Positions 56,165 to 64,000 of a stretch of DNA of 64,000 nt are shown in pieces. The stretch spans positions 1 through 64,000 of the forward strand of contig JAGXAR010000014.1 of assembly GCA_018971525.1 (NCBI GenBank), in the 5' to 3' direction. Positions within the stretch are counted from its first letter, which is position 1; every line of letters starts with the position of its first letter. Source of the stretch: Nitrospirota bacterium (GTDB taxonomy: Bacteria; Nitrospirota; Nitrospiria; Nitrospirales; Nitrospiraceae). The notes below the pieces were generated by a model. It ran no database searches. It was not told where the DNA came from and worked only from the letters and a program-made list of their open reading frames with translations. The position numbers and the translations under genes were made by a program.

Positions 56165-58711
56165 TCAACGCTGCCAGAGAATAGTATCGACTTCCAGGGG
56201 CACCGCCACACCGGCGCAGTGCGGGATAATGCGCGCCGTATAGTCCCCTGATGGGCGGGCCGCAGACACAGCCGCGCTGTACACATAGCCCCCCGACGTG
56301 CCGGCCAGTTGGCGACCGCGCTTCATCGCCTCTCGCACTGGCGCACTGCCCATCACGCCGTCGGCATATAACTCGACTAGCACGGCCTTCGGGTCGAGGT
56401 CATTGAGATACACCGCTACCTCACATATGTGCTGCTCGCCTCGAGTCTCGACCTTCACGTCGCCGAAGTGTAGCGTGGCCCATTTCTGTTTTAGCGTCTG
56501 CTCCCAATTGACCACCTCTCTGCCGACCGAGCCTGTCTCGGCAGCGCGCGTACGGTAGGCGACCGCAGCCGGGAGGTAGTGTCGCTCCGTGTATTCGCGC
56601 ACCGTGCGGTTGGTGGAGAAGCGCGGTGTCAACCGTGCCATGCTTTCCCGTATTCGCTTGACCCATGCGGTGGGAATGCCGTGCTCGTCTCGGGCATAAA
56701 ACTCCGGGATCACCTCTCGTTCGAGCAGGTCGTAGAGCGCGTGGGCTTCGCTCGCGTCCCAGGCCGGATCGTCGCCATGCTCCTGACCATCCCCCAACGC
56801 CCACCCTACGTCAGGCGTGTAGGCTTCCGCCCACCAGCCGTCCAGCTCCGAGAGGTTGAGGCCTCCGTTGACGAGCACCTTCATGCCGCTTGTGCCGCTG
56901 GCCTCCCAGGGCCGCCGTGGCGTGTTGATCCAGACGTCCACCCCCTGCACCAGGTGCTCGGCCAGCCGCACGTCGTAGTCGCTCAGGAAAATGACATGGA
57001 GGCGGGTCTCCGGCTGCCGGATGAACTGGATCCATTCCTGAATCAAGTCCTGCCCTGCCCGGTCATCCGGATGGGCCTTGCCGGCCATGATGAGCTGCAC
57101 CGGGCGCTCCGAATGTGTCAACAAGCGACGAAGCCGATCCGGCTGTTGTAACAAGAGATTGGGTCGCTTGTAGGTGGCGAAGCGGCGCGCAAAGCCGAGC
57201 GTCAACGCCTTAGGATCAAAGATCTGCGTAGTTCTCTCGATGGCCTCAGGCCTCGCCCCGGACGCCGTCAGTTGACGAGACAATCGTTCGCGGGCATAGC
57301 CGATGAGGGAGTTCCGGGCGGTGGTGCGTAACTGCCAGAGCTGCGCGTCCGAGATGTGGCGAATCGCCGGCTCCACGTGTTCCGTCGTTCCTCGCCAGCG
57401 TTCTTTGCCACAGGCCGCCGTCCAGAGCTCGTCGGCTGCCGCCGAGTCCCAGGTCGACATATGGACACCGTTGGTCACATGTCCCACCGGCACCTCGTCC
57501 TCCGGCCAGTGGGGGAACAGCGGCGCAAAGAGGTGCCGGCTCACTTTCCCATGCAAGCGACTCACGCCATTAACCGCCCCACTTCCGCGGATCGCCAAGT
57601 AGGCCATGTTGAAAGATTCCGACGAGTCGTTCGGGTTCTGGCGTCCCAAGGCCAGCAACTTATGGAGTGGTATGCCGAGCTGCTGTTCGGCATACCCGCC
57701 GAGATATTGCTCGATGAGGGCTGGAGTGAACCGGTCAAAGCCGGCGGCCACTGCCGTATGGGTGGTGAAGAGGGTCCCCGCTCGCGTGACGGCCAGCGCG
57801 ACGTCGAAGGGCTGCGCGGTCTCATGCATGAAACTGCAGGTGCGCTCCAATACGGCGAAGGCCGCATGCCCTTCATTCAGATGGCAGACTTCCGGCCGGA
57901 GGCCAAGCGCACCAAGCAATCGCCATCCGCCGATTCCGAGCAGCAGTTCTTGCGTGAGGCGCAGCTCCGGCCCGCCGCCATACAACTCGCTGGTAATGCC
58001 TCGATGAGCGGGGAAGTTCGCCGCGTCGTTGCTGTCCAACAGGTACAGTTTCACTCGGCCGACCTGGACCTGCCAGGCGCGAAGCCAGACTGAGTACCCA
58101 GGTAGGGCGATCTCCAATCGCAACCACTCGCCGTTCGGATGGCGCAACGGCGTGATCGGCAACTGTCCTGGGTCGTTATACGGGAAAAGCGCCTCTTGCG
58201 CGCCGTCCTTGCCGATCACCTGGCGGAAGTAGCCTTGCTGGTACAGCAGTCCCACGCCCACCACGGGCACACCCAGATCGCTGGCGGCTTTGAGCTGATC
58301 GCCGGCGACATTGCCAAGCCCGCCCGAGTAGATGGGCAACGCTTCGCTCAACATATATTCCATGCTGAAATACGCCACACAGGTCAGCGGAGATTGTGGA
58401 TAGGTGTGCTGAAACCACGCGGGCGCCTCCGCCGTTTGCCGCCTGATCCGTACCAGATGGTCAACGTCCTTGCGAAACACGGGATCGGCCAACACGCGTT
58501 CGATCTGGTCGCGTGGGACCGTCTGCAGGACAACCCAGGGATTATGCGTGATGGCCCACAGTGCGGGATCCAGTTGCCGCCACACTTGGTCGGTCGCATG
58601 ATTCCATGACCAGCGCAGATCCAGGGCCAGTTCGGCCAGAGAATCGAACCCCTCGATTTCCGTGGGGAGAAGATTGTAGATCGGGTGGCTCACACGTGTT
58701 TGTTTGCTCAT
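56165..58711 (-). CDS. glgP: Alpha-glucan phosphorylase
   Basis: About 848 residues. The N-terminal DUF3417 domain (LAELALDLRWSWNHATDQVW) marks the archaeal/actinobacterial-type glycogen phosphorylases. AYFSMEYMLSEALPIYSGGL and the PLP Lys in ASGTSGMKVLVNGGLN define the active site. It releases glucose-1-phosphate from glycogen or maltodextrin. The start codon overlaps the stop of the ArsD/ADH chimera as ATGA, so its translation may depend on that small ORF. The usual next enzyme, phosphoglucomutase, is a remnant in this cluster. Confidence 0.95.
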   Translation of the reverse strand: MSKQTRVSHPIYNLLPTEIEGFDSLAELALDLRWSWNHATDQVWRQLDPALWAITHNPWVVLQTVPRDQIERVLADPVFRKDVDHLVRIRRQTAEAPAWFQHTYPQSPLTCVAYFSMEYMLSEALPIYSGGLGNVAGDQLKAASDLGVPVVGVGLLYQQGYFRQVIGKDGAQEALFPYNDPGQLPITPLRHPNGEWLRLEIALPGYSVWLRAWQVQVGRVKLYLLDSNDAANFPAHRGITSELYGGGPELRLTQELLLGIGGWRLLGALGLRPEVCHLNEGHAAFAVLERTCSFMHETAQPFDVALAVTRAGTLFTTHTAVAAGFDRFTPALIEQYLGGYAEQQLGIPLHKLLALGRQNPNDSSESFNMAYLAIRGSGAVNGVSRLHGKVSRHLFAPLFPHWPEDEVPVGHVTNGVHMSTWDSAAADELWTAACGKERWRGTTEHVEPAIRHISDAQLWQLRTTARNSLIGYARERLSRQLTASGARPEAIERTTQIFDPKALTLGFARRFATYKRPNLLLQQPDRLRRLLTHSERPVQLIMAGKAHPDDRAGQDLIQEWIQFIRQPETRLHVIFLSDYDVRLAEHLVQGVDVWINTPRRPWEASGTSGMKVLVNGGLNLSELDGWWAEAYTPDVGWALGDGQEHGDDPAWDASEAHALYDLLEREVIPEFYARDEHGIPTAWVKRIRESMARLTPRFSTNRTVREYTERHYLPAAVAYRTRAAETGSVGREVVNWEQTLKQKWATLHFGDVKVETRGEQHICEVAVYLNDLDPKAVLVELYADGVMGSAPVREAMKRGRQLAGTSGGYVYSAAVSAARPSGDYTARIIPHCAGVAVPLEVDTILWQR

Positions 58712-59199
58712 AGATGTTCCTTTAAGGCTTCTCCGTTTGCGCTCACATTGCTGAGCATGATCTTTAACGCCCGTTCCTTTGTGGCGTTCCAGAAGCTGAT
58801 GTATGCCTTCATGATTTCCGATAGCTCGAAACGGTGGCTCACGAGCTTCTTTGGGTCGAGGCGTCCCGACTGAACTATCCTGAGCAGCATCGGCGTTGTG
58901 ACCGTGTCCACGCCAGCGTCATTCGTCAGCGCCATAATCCGTTCGACTGCTTGCTCGTCGGAGCTGTTCACGACATTTGTCGCACCAAGCGAGTGGGCAA
59001 CCTCCGGCCGATTACCGTCCGGCGGATTTTGCACAAAGGCCATCGGCTGCTGGCCCAGGTTGTAGCGTTCGACCTTAATGCCGTGCGTGCCGAGCTGCGA
59101 GAGCATGGTGGCAAAGTTGACAAGATCGGGACCCATGTCGGTGCCGCAGATGCCGGTAGAGCAGCACAAGGGCGGGTCATAGATTTGGATGGTTTTCAT
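58708..59199 (-). pseudogene. ArsD / alcohol dehydrogenase chimera
   Basis: A continuous 163-codon ORF from two unrelated families. Residues 1-59 match ArsD, the arsenite metallochaperone, with the Cys pair in PPLCCSTGICG and QQPMAFVQNP. From ~62, RPEVAHSLGATNVVNSSDEQ matches the nucleotide domain of a zinc alcohol dehydrogenase. At ~100 it skips directly to MLLRIVQSGRLDPKKLVSHR and FELSEIMKAY, the ADH C-terminus. So there are two joins, both in frame. ArsD lacks its C-terminal half and ADH its catalytic domain. It is probably non-functional, although the ArsD Cys residues remain. It overlaps the glgP start as ATGA. Confidence 0.75.
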
Positions 59200-59239
59200 G
59201 TTGGGATAGTATGATTCGGAATGGTGATCGCCTGGTACC

Positions 59240-60910
59240 TCATTGCGGTTGAGTGGCTCGCCATGTGCGATACGATCCCGTCAGGTTGCGCACGCGAAAG
59301 CCGTGTTGGCTCAGAACTCGCGCCGCGATGTAGGAACGCTGGCCGCTCTGGCAATACGCGATGATTTCGCGGTCGCGCGGTAACTCACTTAAGCGCTGGC
59401 GCAACTCATCCAGTGGAATGTGGGTCGAACCGGGAATGAATCCTCGCGCGCGTTCGTCGAGACGGCGCACATCCAGCAGCAGGGTGCTGTTGGGATCGAG
59501 CGAAGCCACCTCGTTCCACTGCGCGAGTGCCACGTCACCTGCGAGCACGTTTTGCGCGGCCATGCCGGCCAGGTTGACGGGGTCTTTGGCCGATCCGTAA
59601 GGCGGTGCATAGGCCAGTTCCAGTTCGGCCAGGTCGTGAACGGTCATCCCGGCCTTGAGCGCAGTGGCCAGGACGTCGATGCGTTTATCCACGCCTTCAT
59701 GGCCGATGGCTTGAGCGCCGAGCAGTTTTCCTGTGTCGGGCGCGAACAGGACTTTTAGCGCGATGGGCTCGGCGCCGGGGTAGTAGCCCGCGTGAGAGCC
59801 GGGGTGAAGATGAATCGCTTGGAATGGAATGGCCGCACGACGAAGACTTTTCTCATTTGCACCGGTGCACGCGGCGGTGAGATTGAACAATCGCAGGATG
59901 GCTGTCCCCCAGGTCTGTTCGTATCGGGATGGGCGGCCGAGGATATTGTCGGCGGCAATGCGGCCCTGGCGATTCGCCGGACCAGCCAGAGGAATCAGTG
60001 CCCATTGTCCCGTGACCCCATCACGCACCTCAATGGCATCGCCCACGGCCCAGATGTATGGATCGCTGGTCCGGAGGTGTTCATTGACCCGGATGCCGCC
60101 CAGCTTGCCGATCTCCAAACCGGCACCCTCTGCCAGACCCACTTCTGGTTTGACACCCAATCCGAGCACGACTGAGTCGGCCGGCAATCGTTGACCGCCT
60201 TTCAGTACCACAATTGAAGCGCGGGCGGGTTCCTGCGCTGAGGGCGGCTCGAACGATACAACGGGATCGTTCAGATGCAAGGCCACCCCATTGGCGCGCA
60301 ATTCTCCGTGCAGCCAGGCAGCCATTTCAGGATCGAGGGGCGTCATCACCTGGGGCAGCGCTTCCACCACCGTCACACCGAACCCGCGGTGCCGCAGTTG
60401 CTCGGCCATTTCGAGCCCGACGTAACCGCCGCCCACCACGACGGCGCGACAACGCCGACAATCGTTCGACCACGCCATGAGTTTCCCCACGTCGGGGATG
60501 TCTCGCACCACGAAGTGGTTCGGACGCTCGATTCCTGGAATGGGCGGTTTCAGTGGCGATGCGCCCGTGGAAAGGATCAGCGCGTCGTAGGACTCCTCGT
60601 ATTCCAGGCTGGTTTCCCACTCGCGGACTCTGATGCGCCGGGCCGCGCGGTCGAGGCGAATGACCTCGGTCTTGATACGCACATCCAGATTGAAGCGCGC
60701 CTTGAGGCTGGCGGGTGTTTGCACCAGCAGGCTGTCTTGCTCGGCGATCTCGCCGCCGACAAAATACGGCAATCCGCAATTGGCAAACGACACATGCGGA
60801 CCGCGCTCGAACATGATGATCTCACAGTCCTCGCACAGCCGTCGCGCTCTCGCTGCCGCGCTGGCTCCGCCTGCGACGCCGCCGACGATGATCAGGCGTG
60901 TGCTGCTCAT
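59240..60910 (-). CDS. CoA-disulfide reductase with C-terminal rhodanese domain
   Basis: About 556 residues. The FAD/NAD disulfide reductase part has RLIIVGGVAGGASAAARARR, the active-site Cys in SFANCGLPYFVGG, and a second Rossmann motif in VVVGGGYVGLEMAEQL. The C-terminal ~100 residues are a rhodanese domain with the reactive Cys in IAYCQSGQRSYIAARVL. This is the CDR-RHD fusion, which reduces CoA disulfides, persulfides or polysulfide using NAD(P)H. The ATG at 60910 is chosen because the FAD motif starts there. It lies within the island but is a redox rather than a sugar gene. Confidence 0.93.
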   Translation of the reverse strand: MSSTRLIIVGGVAGGASAAARARRLCEDCEIIMFERGPHVSFANCGLPYFVGGEIAEQDSLLVQTPASLKARFNLDVRIKTEVIRLDRAARRIRVREWETSLEYEESYDALILSTGASPLKPPIPGIERPNHFVVRDIPDVGKLMAWSNDCRRCRAVVVGGGYVGLEMAEQLRHRGFGVTVVEALPQVMTPLDPEMAAWLHGELRANGVALHLNDPVVSFEPPSAQEPARASIVVLKGGQRLPADSVVLGLGVKPEVGLAEGAGLEIGKLGGIRVNEHLRTSDPYIWAVGDAIEVRDGVTGQWALIPLAGPANRQGRIAADNILGRPSRYEQTWGTAILRLFNLTAACTGANEKSLRRAAIPFQAIHLHPGSHAGYYPGAEPIALKVLFAPDTGKLLGAQAIGHEGVDKRIDVLATALKAGMTVHDLAELELAYAPPYGSAKDPVNLAGMAAQNVLAGDVALAQWNEVASLDPNSTLLLDVRRLDERARGFIPGSTHIPLDELRQRLSELPRDREIIAYCQSGQRSYIAARVLSQHGFRVRNLTGSYRTWRATQPQ

Positions 60911-60953
60911 TGTGTTTCCACAGACTTTGTTCCGGACTGAATCCTCGAATGCA

Positions 60954-61273
60954 TCAGTGAGGGGTCGCCGCGTTACGCCACTCTTCCTGAGCTTCGCCAC
61001 TTGTTTCCTGAGGAAGTACCCACAACGCGCGCTCTTCGCCTCGCTCCGGCATCGGCACCAAAGGATCGCCGACGATCGTCTGGGCTTCCTCCTGAATGCG
61101 GCGAAGATGATCGGCTCCACGGAAGTTCTCCGCATAAATCTTGTCGATATTCTCGGTCTCCTGTTCCGGCAATGAAGGGCCACCCGCCTCCGTATAGTAG
61201 GCCGTGACAAGCCTGGGTACGTTCACCAGCATCGAGGGGACCGCGGACAGCCCCCGCGAGGACTCACGTTCAC
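60954..61273 (-). pseudogene. Phosphoglucomutase remnant, internal deletion and 5' frameshift
   Basis: From GTG 61273 the first ~14 codons give a Pgm-like N-terminus (VNVSPRGGCPRSP). A one-base shift then leads into MLVNVPRLVTAYYTEAGGPS, the conserved start of alpha-D-glucose phosphate-specific phosphoglucomutase. At about 61160 it passes to ENIDKIYAENFRGADHLRRI and QEEAQTIV, the C-terminal end of Pgm. Roughly 470 residues, including the phosphoserine and sugar loops, are gone. A further ~35 residues of unrelated tail follow to 60954. It begins 10 bases after the tal stop. Confidence 0.75.
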
Positions 61274-61283
61274 GGCTCTCTCC

Positions 61284-62408
61284 TCACATGCGTGGCGATG
61301 TGCTCGCCAAGGTCTGCAACAACTTGTCGAATGGCTCGTTGAACTTCACGACACCGTCGTCCTCCAGTTGCTGCGTCACCTGGTCAATGTTGATCCCCAA
61401 TTCCGGCAATCGCTTCAAAGCCGATCGAGCTTCCGCGACATCTTGTTCGAGGCGGGCTTTCGGATCGCCATGGTCGCGGTATGCGTCGATGGTTTCGAGG
61501 GGCGCCGTGTTGACTGTGTCCGCTCCGATGAGTGCCTCCACGTATTTCACGTCGCTCTGGTTCGGGCTCTTGGTGCTGGTACTGGCCCAGAGCAGGCGCT
61601 GGACACGAGCCCCCTGGTCCGCCAGTGTCCTAAACCGATCGCTGCCGAAGATCCCCTTGTAGAGTTGGTAGGCCATCTTCGCACTGGCGATGGCCACGCG
61701 CCCGCGCACGCTCTTCGCGAGATCCGCCTTTTCACCGCCTTGCACAATGAAGGGCTCCAGCAACGGATCCACCAGTCCATCGATACGGCTCACAAAGAAA
61801 CTGGCCACCGAGGCCACATGTGTCACGGGCTTGCCGCGCGCCACTCGTGCGGCAAGCCCGGCGAGATATGCCTCCGCCACCTGGCGATACCGCGGCAACC
61901 CAAACAGCAGCGTCACGTTGACATTGATGCCTTCGCTGATGAGTTCTTGAATGGCAGACAGCCCCTCGGTCGTGGCAGGGACCTTGATGAAGACGTTGGG
62001 TCGGGCCAGCGTCTTCCACAATCGGTGCGCTTCCTCAACCGTGCCTTTGGTGTCATGTGCCAGGTGGGGGTTGACCTCCAGGCTGACATAGCCATCGTGA
62101 CCGTCGGTCTTGTCGTATACCGAACGGAACTCGTCAGCGGCGCTCCGCACATCGCGCTGGCTGAGAGTTTCATAGATCGCGTTCACCCCTTTTCCCTCAA
62201 GGGTCATGGTTCGAATGTCCTCGTCATACTCATGGCTGTCGACAATCGCCTTCTCAAAGATGGAGGGATTCGAGGTCATCCCCCGGAGGCCGTCTTCCTC
62301 AATCAGACGCCGGAGTTGTCCGCTGGTGATCAAATCACGCCGGATGTAGTCCAACCAGATGGATTGACCGAACGTCCCTAGTTTCTTCAACGGATTGGCG
62401 TTCATCAT
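61284..62408 (-). CDS. tal: Transaldolase
   Basis: About 374 residues, typical of the long mycobacterial-type transaldolases. It has GMTSNPSIFEKAI, VSLEVNPHLAHDT, and the Schiff-base Lys in NVFIKVPATTEGL, then HVASVASFFVSRID and LLWASTSTKSPN. It transfers a dihydroxyacetone unit between sugar phosphates in the non-oxidative pentose phosphate pathway. The start overlaps the rpiB stop by 4 bases. All motifs are intact. Confidence 0.95.
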   Translation of the reverse strand: MMNANPLKKLGTFGQSIWLDYIRRDLITSGQLRRLIEEDGLRGMTSNPSIFEKAIVDSHEYDEDIRTMTLEGKGVNAIYETLSQRDVRSAADEFRSVYDKTDGHDGYVSLEVNPHLAHDTKGTVEEAHRLWKTLARPNVFIKVPATTEGLSAIQELISEGINVNVTLLFGLPRYRQVAEAYLAGLAARVARGKPVTHVASVASFFVSRIDGLVDPLLEPFIVQGGEKADLAKSVRGRVAIASAKMAYQLYKGIFGSDRFRTLADQGARVQRLLWASTSTKSPNQSDVKYVEALIGADTVNTAPLETIDAYRDHGDPKARLEQDVAEARSALKRLPELGINIDQVTQQLEDDGVVKFNEPFDKLLQTLASTSPRM

Positions 62409-62992
62409 TGTGTCTCCTTGTGTTCCAGTTCTGCCACTTTAGCCAGGCGGCGACGATGACGCTCGGCGCCACTGAATCGTGCGGCGAGAAATGTGTGCAC
62501 CAATTCCCACGCGAGTGCGTGCCCGACTACGAGGCCCCCGAGGCAGATCATGTTCAGATCGTCGTCCTCGACACCTTGGTGCGCCGAAAAAGTTTCATGA
62601 ATCAGGCAGGCCCGGACCCCCGCCATTTTGTTCGCGACGACCGATGCGCCGACACCGCTTCCACAGATGGCCACGCCGCGATCCAGCTCCCCGCGAGCGA
62701 CGGCGCGAGCCAACGGCACAACAAAATCCGGATAATCATCGTCCGACGTTGGCTGGCCGTCGCCAAAATCGATGACTTCGTAGTCGGTTTCGCGCAGCAT
62801 CCTGGCCAGGTGTTCCTTCAAGTCATAACCTCCGTGGTCGGCGGCGATCCCGATGCGTCCCGGCGTCCTTGGCCATACTGTCAGAGGATTAGGCGAGCTT
62901 GCTTTCGAGCAAGGCCAGTGCTCGTCGGCACACGTGTTCCACCGTGAACCCGTATTCGCGCATGACGACCGGCCCTGGGGCCGACGCGCCAA
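62405..62992 (-). CDS. rpiB: Ribose-5-phosphate isomerase B (start disturbed)
   Basis: The conserved part is ~150 residues: RIGIAADHGGYDLKEHLARM near its start, the catalytic Cys region GVAICGSGVGASVVANKMAG, and RACLIHETFSAHQGVEDDDL. It interconverts ribose-5- and ribulose-5-phosphate. No ATG, GTG or TTG is in frame between the conserved start and ATG 62992, which lies inside tkt. An ATG at 62876 with good family context (MAKDAG) is one base out of frame; removing one A from AAGG would give MARTPGRIGIA. So either a one-base insertion or sequencing error, or a long leader. It overlaps tkt and tal on the same strand. Confidence 0.88.
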   Translation of the reverse strand: MARRPQGRSSCANTGSRWNTCADEHWPCSKASSPNPLTVWPRTPGRIGIAADHGGYDLKEHLARMLRETDYEVIDFGDGQPTSDDDYPDFVVPLARAVARGELDRGVAICGSGVGASVVANKMAGVRACLIHETFSAHQGVEDDDLNMICLGGLVVGHALAWELVHTFLAARFSGAERHRRRLAKVAELEHKETQ

Positions 62993-64000
62993 AACGGTCC
63001 ACCCCCATTACGTCCCCGTGGTCACCCACATACCGGTGCCATCCCTGCGTGACGCCCGCTTCCACCGCGAGCCGCGCATGGACCGACGGAGGTAACACCG
63101 AGTCGCGATAGTCGCGGGATTGGATCTCGAACAGTTCCCAACTCGGCATTGACACGAGGCGCACGGCGATGTGCTGCGTTTGCAGCGCCTCACGCGCCGC
63201 CACGATGAGCCCGACCTCCGATCCGCTCGCAATCAAGATCACGTGCGGGCTGCCCTGCGGCGCATCGGCCAGAATGTATGCCCCGCAGCGGAGACCGTTC
63301 GCCGACGCAAATTGCGACCGGTCGAGCGTCGGCACGTGTTGCCGCGTCAGGACCAGCGCCACCGGCCGGTCCCGCGTTTCGATCGCGACCCTCCATGCCA
63401 CCGCCGCCTCGTTGGCATCGCCGGGACGGATGACCGTGAGCTGTGGAATCGCCCGCAGACTGGCGACCTGCTCCACGGATTGATGGGTCGGGCCGTCCTC
63501 ACCCAGTGCGAGGCTGTCATGCGTGAACACATACAGCACTTGTATCCCCATTAATGCGGCGAGGCGAATCGGCGGCCGCATGTAATCGGAGAAGGTCAGA
63601 AACGTCGAACCGAACGGGATGGTGCCGCCGTGCGTGGCCAGGCCGTTCAAGATCGCCCCCATCGCATGCTCGCGAACCCCAAACTGCAGATTGCGGCCGG
63701 CATAACTCCAGCCGCCGCCGGCCGACCCTTGGAGATCGCCGATCGCCATGGCGGAGTTCTCAAAGTTGCCTGCATCGGTCAGTTCCGTGTACGTGGACGG
63801 ATTCAAGTCGGCCGAGCCGCCGATCAGGCCGGGGAGTTTTTGGCTGATCGCTTCCATTATCTTCCCCGAAGCGACGCGGGTGGCCAGGCCTTTGGCGTCG
63901 GCGGGGAATTGCGGAATGTTCGCATCCCAGCCTAGGGGGAGTTCTCCCGAGATGAGGAGGCGCAGTTCGCGGGCGAGTTCCGGATATTGCTGTTCGTACG
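62889..64000 (-). CDS. tkt: Transketolase, C-terminal part (gene runs off the window)
   Basis: The open frame continues to the window edge, so the N-terminal ThDP-diphosphate domain is outside. The visible ~370 residues hold the pyrimidine-binding domain with LIGGSADLNPSTYTEL, FGVREHAMGAILNGLATHG, THDSLALGEDGPTHQSVEQV, and the C-terminal domain ending VMREYGFTVEHV. It transfers two-carbon units between sugar phosphates. It is the first visible gene of the right-to-left island, followed by rpiB and tal. Confidence 0.94.
   Translation of the reverse strand, partial: YEQQYPELARELRLLISGELPLGWDANIPQFPADAKGLATRVASGKIMEAISQKLPGLIGGSADLNPSTYTELTDAGNFENSAMAIGDLQGSAGGGWSYAGRNLQFGVREHAMGAILNGLATHGGTIPFGSTFLTFSDYMRPPIRLAALMGIQVLYVFTHDSLALGEDGPTHQSVEQVASLRAIPQLTVIRPGDANEAAVAWRVAIETRDRPVALVLTRQHVPTLDRSQFASANGLRCGAYILADAPQGSPHVILIASGSEVGLIVAAREALQTQHIAVRLVSMPSWELFEIQSRDYRDSVLPPSVHARLAVEAGVTQGWHRYVGDHGDVMGVDRFGASAPGPVVMREYGFTVEHVCRRALALLESKLA

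Noticed and set aside
61368-62381. A 337-codon plus-strand ORF opposite tal
   Set aside because: Antisense shadow of an intact transaldolase.

Overview
The window reads as a chromosome segment of a GC-rich Gram-negative bacterium. The best guess is a Nitrospira-like member of the Nitrospirota. This is inferred from the mix of PilZ proteins, an NnrS / Crp-Fnr / haem-barrel nitric-oxide block, DUF2934 and DUF3422 proteins and a FmdB protein. No rRNA or nxr marker is present, so the genus is not proven. No tRNA, rRNA or CRISPR array was recognised.

Layout. 0-5 kb is accessory and repeat-rich: a decayed IS3-type transposase, two small PilZ genes each flanked by a pair of diverged direct repeats, a low-GC DUF3800-like gene, and a PII-like gene. 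4.8-8.5 kb carries a secreted TPR protein, a mini DUF2934 protein, two stand-alone receiver domains and a secreted NTF2-like protein. 8.5-14 kb looks like a nitrosative-stress block: a nitrobindin-like barrel, a Crp/Fnr regulator, a His-rich exported helical protein, NnrS and a flavin reductase. 14-22 kb is mixed and includes a methyltransferase, a DUF3422 protein, a fluoride-riboswitch-controlled cation/proton antiporter, galE, a secreted phosphoesterase and a BaiN-like flavoprotein.

22-42 kb is core housekeeping: accA, dnaE, a coiled-coil/HhH protein with an OmpA-BON protein, purH, purD, a Sua5/YrdC protein, fmdB, an aminotransferase, coaD, rsmD, radC, an EF-G paralogue, an HtrA protease and an orphan TrkA-C protein.

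42.8-64 kb is a single-strand carbon and energy island. Read right to left it is tkt, rpiB, tal, a pgm remnant, CoA-disulfide reductase-rhodanese, an ArsD/ADH chimera, glgP, glgX, a small membrane protein, a HAD phosphatase, an ackA remnant, xfp, an fba remnant, a P-type H+-ATPase, ppk2, zwf and pgi. Together these link glycogen breakdown, the pentose-phosphate and phosphoketolase routes, polyphosphate and proton pumping.

The most unusual observation is inside this island. Four genes (phosphoglucomutase, acetate kinase, class I fructose-bisphosphate aldolase, and an alcohol dehydrogenase joined to ArsD) survive only as short ORFs that keep recognisable termini while the catalytic middle is gone. 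The reading frame is continuous across the deletion, and three of the four overlap a neighbouring gene. Other leads are the fluoride riboswitch, a DUF2934 tail on the H+-ATPase, the repeat-flanked PilZ genes, and a hairpin in place of the ribosome binding site of the DUF3800-like gene.
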